DNA of 64,000 bases, taken from NCBI RefSeq assembly GCF_001894865.1, contig NZ_BCXA01000003.1, forward strand, positions 1 to 64,000. Reading direction: 5' to 3'. Positions 51,353 through 59,456 of the stretch are shown in pieces (the first letter of the stretch is position 1; the number at the start of each line of letters is the position of its first letter). The notes beneath the pieces are model-generated. The model was not told the origin of the DNA. It searched no databases and saw only the letters and a program-made list of their open reading frames with translations. Position numbers and translations under genes: made by a program. Source of the stretch: Rhodococcus maanshanensis NBRC 100610 (GTDB lineage: Bacteria; Actinomycetota; Actinomycetes; Mycobacteriales; Mycobacteriaceae).

Positions 51353-51892
51353 ATGTCCACGATCAATGCTGCACCAACGACCCTTGACCCCGATGCCGGG
51401 ACCTCTCATCTGGGCGGCGTCATCCGCGCGACCACCGACGCCGTCAACAAGGATCGCGCCAACGCACAGGTCCGGTTCGCGGCGACCGCGACGGCGCACG
51501 ACGCCGTCGCCAGCACCGTCCGCGCCGGCAAGCACTCCGTCGAGGTGGACGAGCCGCCGGCGCTCGGCGGCGGATCCACCGCGCCCAACCCGGTCGAGTA
51601 CTACCTGGCGGCGCTGCTGTCCTGCCAGGTGGTGACCTATCGATTCTGGGCCGACAAGTTGGGCCTGGAGATCGAGGACATCTCCGCCACGGCGGAGGGA
51701 GACCTCGACGTGCAGGGCTTCTTCGGGCTCGACGAGTCGGTTCGCCCCGGCTTCGGCGAGGTGCGGGTCACCGTCACGCTCGCAGGACCGGAGAGCGCCG
51801 AGCGGTACGCGGAACTGCAGGCGGTCGTCGACGAGCACTGCCCCGTGCTGGACCTGACGCGAAATCCGACCCCGGTGCGGACCGTGCTTTAG
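51353..51892 (+). CDS. OsmC-family protein
   Basis: A 179-residue OsmC/Ohr-fold protein. The two redox Cys of the family are present: one in LAALLSCQVVTYRFWA and one in VDEHCPVLDLTRNP. It resembles the OsmC/YhfA branch more than organic-hydroperoxide resistance Ohr. Likely a thiol-based peroxidase or a sulfur-compound handling protein in the cytosol. ATG 51353 is set by AAGGAG at 51339-51344. The Cys leader peptide upstream implies expression when cysteine is scarce. It is convergent with the M56 gene; a weak 6-bp hairpin lies between them (51893-51910). Confidence 0.88.
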   Translation: MSTINAAPTTLDPDAGTSHLGGVIRATTDAVNKDRANAQVRFAATATAHDAVASTVRAGKHSVEVDEPPALGGGSTAPNPVEYYLAALLSCQVVTYRFWADKLGLEIEDISATAEGDLDVQGFFGLDESVRPGFGEVRVTVTLAGPESAERYAELQAVVDEHCPVLDLTRNPTPVRTVL

Positions 51893-51919
51893 GTCGCCTG
51901 ACGCGGCGACGGGTCGGGC

Positions 51920-52864
51920 TCAGCCCCGGAACAGGCGGCTGAGCTCGACCAGCCAGGGCACCGCGACGGCGATCGTCGGGACCACGAGGATGGCCACCGA
52001 CGTGAGGTACGCGGCGGCCGCGAGCTGCAGGTCGTTGCCCTCGCCGCCGAGCCGCTTGATCCGGGTCAGGGTGTGTGGACCGCCGGCCGCCATGGCGCCG
52101 ACGGGGGCGCTCGACCCCGAGCAGGCGACGAGCGCGCGGGCAAGGGGAGTGGGGCCGGTGACCTTGACGGCCGAGTCGTCGGCGAGCATCTCGACGAGCA
52201 GTTGCACACAGCCGAGGGCGGATTTGCTGCGGACCACCCGGGGGAAGGCCTCGTTCACCGCGGTGAAGGCCTCCAGCACCAGGTCGTGCCTGGCACGCAG
52301 GTGGGAGCGCTCGTGCATGAGGATCGCCGTGACCTCCTCCCGCTGCAGGCTCGCCAGGGTGCCCTCGCTGAGCACCACACGTTGCCGCAGGCCGGGCAGG
52401 CAGTACGCGATCGGTTCGGCGGCGCTGAGTACCCGGAGGTTCGAGTTGCGCCCGCGCTGCGGGTCGCGCTGATCGAGGAGATCGACGAGCATCCGGTGCC
52501 GGGCGCGGCGCCTGCGCGTGCGGACGCCGACCGAGGCGATGGAGAACACCAGCTTCGCGCCGATCAGGAGGGTGAGCGTGAGCACGACCACATACGCGAT
52601 CCAGAGCGGGAGCCCGAGCGCGTCGATCTCGGCTGTCGGCGCGGTCGTCGGCCTGCCGTCTGGGCCGGGTACGAGTAGCTCGGACGCGATCGCGAGTCCG
52701 GAACTGAATGCCGACAACACGGCAGCGAGCGCGATGGCCTGCCACAACACCAATGCCGCCCGGGGTGCCCGATATGGCCAGGTCGCCCGGGAGAGGAGGG
52801 CTGGCACCGGCCCTGCAAGCAGCAATGCGAGCAGCGCGAAGGCCAGTGCGGTGGTGGGGTTCAT
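51920..52864 (-). CDS. M56-family membrane metalloprotease (BlaR1-like, Rv1845c-like)
   Basis: A 314-residue protein with about four membrane helices and an M56 zinc protease domain containing MHERSHLRARHD (HExxH). The C-terminal penicillin-sensor domain of classical BlaR1/MecR1 is absent, as in mycobacterial Rv1845c (BlaR). It should cleave BlaI when a signal from the envelope or respiration is received. ATG 52864 (MNPTTALAF) matches the family start; a GTG 18 nt upstream is possible. It lies 27 bp after blaI in the same transcript. Confidence 0.9.
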   Translation of the reverse strand: MNPTTALAFALLALLLAGPVPALLSRATWPYRAPRAALVLWQAIALAAVLSAFSSGLAIASELLVPGPDGRPTTAPTAEIDALGLPLWIAYVVVLTLTLLIGAKLVFSIASVGVRTRRRRARHRMLVDLLDQRDPQRGRNSNLRVLSAAEPIAYCLPGLRQRVVLSEGTLASLQREEVTAILMHERSHLRARHDLVLEAFTAVNEAFPRVVRSKSALGCVQLLVEMLADDSAVKVTGPTPLARALVACSGSSAPVGAMAAGGPHTLTRIKRLGGEGNDLQLAAAAYLTSVAILVVPTIAVAVPWLVELSRLFRG

Positions 52865-52891
52865 TGCCCACCCATCATCCACATTGTGGGT

Positions 52892-53314
52892 TCAGCTGGC
52901 GCGATCGGTCCCCGGATCGACGCTCCGGAGGGTGGGTTTGGCCGCCTCCGAGGCCTCGAGCGCGGCGAGCGCCTCACGCAGTGCGGCCGCCTCGTCGGCG
53001 CCCACCTGCCCGACGAAGTGCACCAGTGCGGCGACCCGACCGTCGGACTCGTCGGCCTGCTGCAGCGCGTCGACCATCAGGCTCGCGACGAGCTCGTCGC
53101 GGCCGTGCACGGGTACGTAGCGGTGCGCGCGATCGTCGCGCTGCTGGATCACCAGGTTCTTCTTGGCGAGACGCTGGAGGACCGTCATCACGGTCGTGTA
53201 CGCCAGCTCCCGGCGCGTGGCGAGAGCCTCGTGCACCTGACGCACGGTCTGCGGTTCGGAACTGGACCAGAGGTGGTCCATGACTGCGCGCTCGAGTTCC
53301 CCAAGTCCTGCCAT
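52892..53314 (-). CDS. blaI: BlaI/MecI-family repressor
   Basis: A 140-residue winged-helix repressor: GELERAVMDHLWSSSEPQTV, then VHEALATRRELAYTTVMTVLQRL. The C-terminal dimerisation helices follow, with the expected protease-sensitive region. In M. tuberculosis BlaI (Rv1846c) represses blaC, its own operon and ATP synthase genes. The operator candidate lies 34 bp upstream. The gene order gnd-...-blaR-blaI is mycobacterial, with OsmC and helicase genes inserted. Confidence 0.93.
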   Translation of the reverse strand: MAGLGELERAVMDHLWSSSEPQTVRQVHEALATRRELAYTTVMTVLQRLAKKNLVIQQRDDRAHRYVPVHGRDELVASLMVDALQQADESDGRVAALVHFVGQVGADEAAALREALAALEASEAAKPTLRSVDPGTDRAS

Positions 53315-53347
53315 GAGAACAGTGTACGGACTGTCCGACGCACATGC

Positions 53348-53366
53348 GTACTACTACTCGTAGTAC
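53348..53366. promoter_or_regulatory. BlaI-type operator
   Basis: GTACTAC-TACTC-GTAGTAC, 7-bp arms and a 5-bp centre, in the 153-bp divergent region between blaI and the esterase gene. The TACTAC/GTAGTA form is that of the mycobacterial BlaI target. A second, weaker dyad ACAGT-N6-ACTGT (53320-53335) lies closer to blaI. Confidence 0.7.
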
Positions 53367-53467
53367 GAAATTCCGGGATCCGTGCTATGTGTGGAACTGC
53401 TCGTTGCGGAACCGGCCAGGGGCCGCCGGAGGGAATAGTCTGCTGTCACCCGTCGAGAGGCGTACCC

Positions 53468-54778
53468 GTGGATTGGCTGCTTCGCTGGTCACTGACCTCT
53501 GGCCCGCTCCCGTGGTTCGTCGCGGCCCTCGGAGCTGTCGGCGGACTCTGGCTGCTGCTGGCACCGACAACGGACCCGCGTCGATTCCGGCGCCGGGCCA
53601 TCCCGATCGCCGCGGCGGTCGCGCTCGGGTGCACCGCGGCCCTCTGGGTGGTCGTCGAGAAGTGGTGGCGGCCGTTCCCGGATCCGATCGAGACCGAGAT
53701 CTACGTCTGGATCGGCCTCGGCATCCTCGCGGTGGCGCTGCTGGTGGCGAGGCTGCTGCTCGACCGGCGCGTGTGGCGGGCGGTGGTCTCCGTGCTCGCC
53801 GCCGTGGCCGTGGTCGCGGCGGCAGGCGCGCAGATCAATCTGGTCTTCGCCGCCTACCCGACGGTGCGCGACGTCCTCGGTATCGCGAACCCCAACGAGA
53901 TCGCCTTCGGTGAGCTGCCGCCGCCGACGCCCGACCCGATCTCGGGCACCCCCCTCGAGTCGGTGTGGCGGCCACCCGCCGACCTGCCAACCGAGGGCAA
54001 GGTGACCACGGTGCCTATCCCGGGCACCGCGTCCGGCTTCGGGGCGCGCGACGCACAGATCTATCTCCCGCCCGCCTACTTCGCCGACCCGCGGCCCGCG
54101 CTGCCGGTGCTCGTCCTGCTCGCCGGGCAGCCGGGTTCCCCTGTCGACTGGTTCAACGGGGGCCGGCTCGCCCAGACGATGGACGCCTTCGCCGCACAGC
54201 ACGGCGGCCTGGCCCCGGTGGTCGTCGTAGCCGACGGCACCGGGTCGCAGCTCGCCAACCCCCTGTGCCTCGACTCGAAGCTCGGCAACGTGGCGACCTA
54301 CCTCGCGGTGGACGTGCCGGACTGGGTGAAGTCCCATCTCGAGGTGAACCCGGACCCGCGGAGCTGGGCAATCGGCGGGCTGTCCTATGGCGGTACCTGC
54401 TCGCTGCAGATGGCCACCACCCATCCGGACGTGTATCCCACGTTCCTCGACCTGTCCGGGCAGGAGGAGCCGACGCTCGGGGATCGCACCCGCACGGTCG
54501 ACGAGGCATTCGGTGGCGATGCGGCGAAGTTCGCGGCGGTGAACCCGATGGACCTGATGGCCGCGCGCAGGTACCCGGGCACGGCCGGTGTGTTCGTCAT
54601 CGGCAGCGACGACCACGAGTATCGGCCAGGGGCCAAGCGGGTGTATCAGGCGGCCGAGGCCGCGGGGATGGACGTGCAGTACCTGGAACTGCCGGGGGGA
54701 CACAGCTTTGCGGTGTGGTCGGCCGGGCTCGAACACGAGCTCGGATGGTTGGCGAAGAGGATGGGGCTGATCTCGTGA
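53468..54778 (+). CDS. Membrane-anchored esterase (alpha/beta hydrolase, esterase D/mycolyltransferase-like)
   Basis: A 436-residue protein with four predicted N-terminal membrane helices (about 15-35, 42-62, 78-98, 105-127) and an extracytoplasmic alpha/beta-hydrolase domain. The nucleophile elbow is GGLSYGGTC and the catalytic His is in LPGGHSFAVW, with an Asp likely in IGSDDHEY. The fold resembles the antigen-85/esterase D group, seen in other actinobacteria as MFS-like anchored esterases. GTG 53468 follows GAGAGG. The stop overlaps the MprF-like gene by 4 nt. Position next to a BlaI operator suggests envelope-stress control. Confidence 0.83.
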   Translation: MDWLLRWSLTSGPLPWFVAALGAVGGLWLLLAPTTDPRRFRRRAIPIAAAVALGCTAALWVVVEKWWRPFPDPIETEIYVWIGLGILAVALLVARLLLDRRVWRAVVSVLAAVAVVAAAGAQINLVFAAYPTVRDVLGIANPNEIAFGELPPPTPDPISGTPLESVWRPPADLPTEGKVTTVPIPGTASGFGARDAQIYLPPAYFADPRPALPVLVLLAGQPGSPVDWFNGGRLAQTMDAFAAQHGGLAPVVVVADGTGSQLANPLCLDSKLGNVATYLAVDVPDWVKSHLEVNPDPRSWAIGGLSYGGTCSLQMATTHPDVYPTFLDLSGQEEPTLGDRTRTVDEAFGGDAAKFAAVNPMDLMAARRYPGTAGVFVIGSDDHEYRPGAKRVYQAAEAAGMDVQYLELPGGHSFAVWSAGLEHELGWLAKRMGLIS

Positions 54779-57339
54779 CTCAGGTGACGGCGACTGCGGC
54801 CACCAGGCAGACCCGCAGGCTCCTCGAGCTGGCCGGGTTCGGGGTGACCGGCGCGCCCGTGAGCATCGGACTGCTGGTCCTGATCTGGGTCATGGGCGCG
54901 GCAACCGGCAGCCTGCTGTCCGGCCCGTCGCGGTACGTGAACCGCCATTTCGCGGCCGGGATCGGGGCCTTCGAGGACGGCCGGGTCTGGACGGCGTTCA
55001 CCGCCGGGCTCTGGGCGCCGGGCCTGGCGGGGTATCTGGTCGCGACGGCGCTTGTCCTGCTGGTGGCCGCACCGATCGAGCACCGGATCGGCTCGGGCCG
55101 CTTCGCGCTGGCCGCGGCGAGCACCCAGGTGCTCGGCACGCTCCTGGGGATCGGGGTGGCCGCGCTGGTGAAACTGGTCGACGAGGGCTGGGGCTTCCGG
55201 TTGCACATCGGGACCGCGGTCGGCCCGACGACGTGGATCGTCGGCGTGGCGATGGTGGCGAGCTCGCGGATGGACACGCTGTGGCGACGGCGAACCCGGG
55301 TTGGGGTGTTCGCGCTGCTGATCACCCTTGCGCTGTTCGGCGGGCACCTCGAGGACATCATCCGGCTCGCCGCGGCTGTGGTCGGGCTCGTCCTCGGCCC
55401 CTGGATCGTCGGCCGGTCGGCACGCGGGGCGCGGCTCGCGGGGACCCGTCGTGAGGGCGGGGTGCTCGTCGCGATCGTGGTCGCGGCGGGCGCGCTCGGT
55501 CCGGCACTGGCGGCCCTCTCGCCCAACGTGGTCGGACCGCTGGCCGTGCTGCGCGAGCTGTTCCGCGGGGTGCCGTGGACGCCCGACGAGGTGCGGGCGA
55601 TCTGTGCTGCCTCGTCGAACGGCGAGGAGTGCAGGCGCGGGCTGCTGGGGCTGCGACTGGGCGGGGTCGGGCCGACGCTGCTGAGCCTGATGCCCTCGAT
55701 CTTCCTGTTGGTGCTCGCGGACGGCCTGCGCCGGGGCAGACGGTTCGCGTGGATCGCGGCGGTGGTCGTGCACGCGATCCTCCTCGCGCTGTCCGTGGCG
55801 AACTACGTCGTCCGGTTCGTCGAGTCGGTCGGTGAGGAATCGCTCTTCTACGGTCTCGACTCGCCGAACCTGTACCGGACCATCACGCCATTCCTGACGC
55901 CGCTCGTGATCCTCGTGGTGTTGCTGTTGACCCGGCGGTTCTTCGATGTGGCCGCGCCGAGGGGGACCTATCGCCGGATGTGGTTGCTCCTGCTGGCCGT
56001 CGCCGCGGGGCTCGGCCTCGTGTATGTCCTCGGCGGGCTGCTGGCGCGCAACGGATTCGACCGGGATCCGGGTGTCGCGGGGTTGCTAGCCGACTACCCG
56101 CAACGGCTGATCCCCCCGGTCTACCTGCAGTGGCTCGACCCGCGCCTGCTGCCCGACAGCGCCGCCACGACCCTGCTGTTCGAGTGGACCGGGGTGGTGT
56201 TCTGGGTGGTCGCCTGCGTGGCCGTGCTCGCGACCTTCCTCAAGCCGGCCTACGGGGCCGAGACCGAGGACACGGAACGGGCCAGGAAGCTGTTGTGCGC
56301 CACCGGCGGCAGCCCGCTGTCCTGGATGACGACATGGCGCGGCAACAAGTACTGGTTCAGCCCGGACGGGACGAGCTACGTCGCCTACCGGGTGATCGGG
56401 GGCGTCGCGCTGACCACGGGGGATCCGGTCGGTCCGCCGGACCGGTTGCGGGACACCGTGACCGACTTCGCGGAATACGCGTCCGGCAGCGGGTGGGTGC
56501 CGTGCTTCTACTCGGTGACCGGCGGGCTGCGGGAGGTGACCGACTCGATGGGGTGGTCGGGCATCCAGGTCGCGGAGGAGACGGTGCTCCGGCTCGACGA
56601 CCTCGCGTTCACCGGCAAGAAGTTCCAGGACGTGCGCACCGCGGTGAACCGGGCCAAGAAGGACGGGATCGGCGCCGAGTGGATCTCGTTCCCCGACGCC
56701 CCGCTGGCGATCACCGATCAGATCACCGCCATCTCGGAGGAGTGGGTGGCGGACAAGGGCATGCCGGAGATGGGTTTCACGCTCGGCGGCCTCGAGGAGA
56801 TCGACGATCCGCAGGTACGGTGCCTGGTCGCCGTGGATGCCGAGCGCACCGTGCACGGGGTCACCTCGTGGATGCCCGTCTACCGGGACGGCCGGGTGGT
56901 CGGCTGGACCCTCGACTTCATGCGTCGACGCTCCGAGGGCTTCCGGCCCGCGATGGAGTTCCTGATCGCGTCCGCGGCGATGCTCCTCAAGGAGGAGGGC
57001 GCCGAGTTCGTCAGCCTGTCCGGCGCGCCGCTGGCGAAGGTCTCCTCGCCGGAGGCCGCTGCCGACACCGAGGAGGACCTCGAGCGGTCCACCCTGTCGA
57101 CGGTGCTCGACCGTCTCCTCGACGTGCTCGGCAAGACGCTGGAACCGGTCTACGGGTTCCGGTCCCTGCTGGCCTTCAAGTCGAAGTTCCAGCCCGAGTA
57201 CGTCCCGATGCACATGACATTCGCCGATCCGGCGGCGCTGCCGAGCATCGGCAACGCCATCGGCAGGGCCTACCTGCCGGAGGTCTCGATCGGCCAGGGA
57301 GTTCGCCTGGTGCGCACCATGATCGGTGGGGACCGCTAG
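54775..57339 (+). CDS. MprF/LysX-type membrane protein with rhomboid-like and DUF2156 domains
   Basis: An 854-residue membrane protein. The N-terminal part (about 25-210) is a rhomboid-like six-helix domain, followed by further helices to about 500. The C-terminal 350 residues are a DUF2156 GNAT-like domain, the catalytic part of lysyl-phosphatidylglycerol synthases (EWVADKGMPEMGFTLGGLEE, FVSLSGAPLAKV). It lacks the lysyl-tRNA synthetase module of mycobacterial LysX. It may transfer an aminoacyl group to a lipid, changing surface charge; substrate unproven. GTG 54775 overlaps the esterase stop. The first copy of a tandem repeat overlaps its own stop codon. Confidence 0.85.
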   Translation: MTQVTATAATRQTRRLLELAGFGVTGAPVSIGLLVLIWVMGAATGSLLSGPSRYVNRHFAAGIGAFEDGRVWTAFTAGLWAPGLAGYLVATALVLLVAAPIEHRIGSGRFALAAASTQVLGTLLGIGVAALVKLVDEGWGFRLHIGTAVGPTTWIVGVAMVASSRMDTLWRRRTRVGVFALLITLALFGGHLEDIIRLAAAVVGLVLGPWIVGRSARGARLAGTRREGGVLVAIVVAAGALGPALAALSPNVVGPLAVLRELFRGVPWTPDEVRAICAASSNGEECRRGLLGLRLGGVGPTLLSLMPSIFLLVLADGLRRGRRFAWIAAVVVHAILLALSVANYVVRFVESVGEESLFYGLDSPNLYRTITPFLTPLVILVVLLLTRRFFDVAAPRGTYRRMWLLLLAVAAGLGLVYVLGGLLARNGFDRDPGVAGLLADYPQRLIPPVYLQWLDPRLLPDSAATTLLFEWTGVVFWVVACVAVLATFLKPAYGAETEDTERARKLLCATGGSPLSWMTTWRGNKYWFSPDGTSYVAYRVIGGVALTTGDPVGPPDRLRDTVTDFAEYASGSGWVPCFYSVTGGLREVTDSMGWSGIQVAEETVLRLDDLAFTGKKFQDVRTAVNRAKKDGIGAEWISFPDAPLAITDQITAISEEWVADKGMPEMGFTLGGLEEIDDPQVRCLVAVDAERTVHGVTSWMPVYRDGRVVGWTLDFMRRRSEGFRPAMEFLIASAAMLLKEEGAEFVSLSGAPLAKVSSPEAAADTEEDLERSTLSTVLDRLLDVLGKTLEPVYGFRSLLAFKSKFQPEYVPMHMTFADPAALPSIGNAIGRAYLPEVSIGQGVRLVRTMIGGDR

Positions 57340-57480
57340 CGACTGCTTGCAGGTCGCTCGAAAGTGCCTGCCGCTAGCGACTGCTTGCAGGTCGCTCGAA
57401 AGTGCCTGCCGCTAGCGACTGCTTGCAGGTCGCTCGAAAGTGCCTGCCGCTAGCGACTGCTTGCAGGTCGCTCGAAAGTG
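57333..57480. repeat. 38-bp tandem repeat, about 3.9 copies
   Basis: Copies at 57333-57370, 57371-57408, 57409-57446 and 57447-57480 (last copy truncated by four bases) are identical. Each unit contains AGCGACTGCTTGCAGGTCGC, which folds into a short hairpin (AGCGAC with GTCGCT, inner TGC with GCA). The block overlaps the stop codon of the MprF-like gene and fills the gap to the convergent ABC operon, so it may act as a stacked bidirectional terminator. Confidence 0.95.
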
Positions 57481-57492
57481 ACCGAACCTGAC

Positions 57493-58365
57493 TCAGGCCG
57501 AGCCGACGCCCACCGCATCGGACGCGGGAGTCGGTCCACCGATCGACCCGTACACGTGCCTGGTCCCGATGGGCACGATCAGCGGTCGGTCCGAGACGGG
57601 GTCCTCGATGACGCGGGCCTCGAGCCCGAACACCTTCAGCAGCAGCTCCTCCGAGATGACCTCGCTCGGGGTGCCGGACGCGACGACCGCGCCCTCGGAC
57701 ATGACGATCAGGCGGTCGCTGTAGCGGATGGCGAGGTTCAGGTCGTGCAGCACCATCACCACGGTCCGCCCGAGCTCCTCGTGCATCCGGTCAACCAGGT
57801 CGAGCACCTCGACCGAATGCGCCAGGTCCAGGTACGTGGTCGGCTCGTCGAGCAGCAGGATGTCGGTGCCCTGGGCCAGGGCCATCGAGATCCAGGCGCG
57901 CTGACGCTGGCCGCCGGAGAGCTGGTCGACCGGGCGGTCTGCGAGCTCGGACACCCCGGTCAGGGCCAGCGCCCTGGCCACCTCGCCCTCGTCGTCGGCC
58001 GACCACTGCCTGATCCAGGACTGGTGCGGATGCCGACCGCGGGCCACCAGATCGGCCACAGTCAGTCCCTCCGGGGCGACCGGTGCCTGCGGCAGCATGC
58101 CGAGGGTGCGCGCGACGTCCTTGGTCTTGAGGGTGGAGATGGCCTTGCCGTCGAGCAGCACCTGGCCGGACTTCGGCTTGAGCAGCCGACCGAGGGAGCG
58201 CAGCAGGGTGGACTTGCCGCAGCCGTTCGGCCCGATCACCGTCGTCACAACGCCGGTGGGGATCTCCAGATCGAGCCCGTCGACGATGATGCGGTCGCCG
58301 TAGCCGACGGTGAGGGCCTCGGCCGCGAGCCGCGGCGCGGTGTGCTCGGTGGTGAGCTCGCTCAT
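57493..58365 (-). CDS. Siderophore ABC transporter ATPase (FecE type)
   Basis: A 290-residue ATP-binding subunit. Walker A GPNGCGKST, Q-loop MLPQAP, signature LSGGQRQRAW, Walker B ILLLDEPTTYLD and H-loop VLHDLN are all present. LPQAPVAPEGLTVADLVARGR is typical of the iron-chelate uptake (FepC/FecE) group. It pairs with the two FecCD permeases upstream. ATG 58365 overlaps the permease stop by 1 nt. No substrate-binding lipoprotein is encoded in the window. Confidence 0.93.
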   Translation of the reverse strand: MSELTTEHTAPRLAAEALTVGYGDRIIVDGLDLEIPTGVVTTVIGPNGCGKSTLLRSLGRLLKPKSGQVLLDGKAISTLKTKDVARTLGMLPQAPVAPEGLTVADLVARGRHPHQSWIRQWSADDEGEVARALALTGVSELADRPVDQLSGGQRQRAWISMALAQGTDILLLDEPTTYLDLAHSVEVLDLVDRMHEELGRTVVMVLHDLNLAIRYSDRLIVMSEGAVVASGTPSEVISEELLLKVFGLEARVIEDPVSDRPLIVPIGTRHVYGSIGGPTPASDAVGVGSA

Positions 58366-59456
58366 CAGACCGACACCTTTCGATTGTTGCGGACGAGCAA
58401 GTACAGCAGGAACGGTCCGCCGAGGGCCGAGGTCACGATGCCGACGGGGAGTTCGACGGGAAGGATGGTGCGCGCGATGACGTCGCTGCCGACCACCAGG
58501 ACGGCACCGACCAGGCCGGAGGCCAGGATCGGCGGTCCCGCCGTCCGCAGCATCCGGAGCGCGAGCTGTGGCGCGCACAGCGCGACGAACCCGATCGGGC
58601 CGACGGCGGCCGTCGCGATGGAGGCGAGCGCAACGGCGGCCAGCAGGAGGGTGGCCTGACCGGTTTGGAGGCGGACACCGAGGGAGCGTGCGTTGTCGTC
58701 GCCGAGACGCAGCGCGCCGAGGGTGAACGAGGAGATCAGCGCGATCGTGCCTACCACCGCGACGCCGATCGCGACCGGCCAGACCTGCGCCCAGTCGCTG
58801 CCGTTGAGTGACCCGTTGAGCCACACCTGTGCGCGGGCGACGTCGTTGATGTCGGCGGAGATCAGCATCCACTGGATCGCGGCGATCAGCATGGCGTTGA
58901 ACCCGATGCCGATCAACACCACCCGGTAGCCCTGCACCCCGCCGCGCCACGCGAGCGCGTAGATGATGACGGCGGTCGCGATGCCGCCGATCAGCGCCGC
59001 GATCGGGATGCCCAGCACCGCGAGCAGTCCGACGAAGCTGCCGCCGCCCGCGAGCACGATGAGCGCCACGGCCGCCGCACTGGCCCCGGCGGTGATACCC
59101 AACAGGTCCGGGCTGGCCAGCGGATTGCGCAGGATGGACTGGGCGATCGCGCCGGAGATGCCGAGGGCAAGCCCGGTGAGCAGCGCGGTGAGGGCGCGCG
59201 GCAGGCGCAGGTCCATCACGATGAAACGCTCGACCTTGGTGCCGCCGCCGAAGAGGATCTCGGCGACGGTCGGCACCGAGATCGCGAAGTCGCCGCGGCC
59301 GATGTTGATGCACAGCAGCAGGAACGCGGCGAGCAGCAGGCCCGCGGTGATCGCGATCATGGTGGTGCGGCGGACCAGGGAGACCGGCCCGACCCGGCAC
59401 GCCGGGCGCGACGGCACCGTGGCGGGCAGTTCGACCTCGTCGTCGATCAGGCTCAC
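58365..59456 (-). CDS. FecCD-family iron-siderophore permease
   Basis: A 363-residue permease with about nine to ten helices. Family features are LRLPRALTALLTGLALGISG, NPLASPDLLGITAGAS and GPIGFVALCAPQLALRML. The first 35 residues are a soluble extension. GTG 59456 overlaps the stop of the RDD-permease gene (GTGA). It forms a heterodimer with that protein. Confidence 0.92.
   Translation of the reverse strand: MSLIDDEVELPATVPSRPACRVGPVSLVRRTTMIAITAGLLLAAFLLLCINIGRGDFAISVPTVAEILFGGGTKVERFIVMDLRLPRALTALLTGLALGISGAIAQSILRNPLASPDLLGITAGASAAAVALIVLAGGGSFVGLLAVLGIPIAALIGGIATAVIIYALAWRGGVQGYRVVLIGIGFNAMLIAAIQWMLISADINDVARAQVWLNGSLNGSDWAQVWPVAIGVAVVGTIALISSFTLGALRLGDDNARSLGVRLQTGQATLLLAAVALASIATAAVGPIGFVALCAPQLALRMLRTAGPPILASGLVGAVLVVGSDVIARTILPVELPVGIVTSALGGPFLLYLLVRNNRKVSV

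Noticed and set aside
52886-53467. 194-codon upstream extension of the esterase frame
   Set aside because: It lies antisense to blaI and crosses the BlaI operator; GTG 53468 has a proper ribosome-binding site and begins the first membrane helix.
57333-57480. Possible CRISPR array
   Set aside because: The 38-bp units are contiguous with no spacers and no cas genes are nearby; it is a plain tandem repeat.
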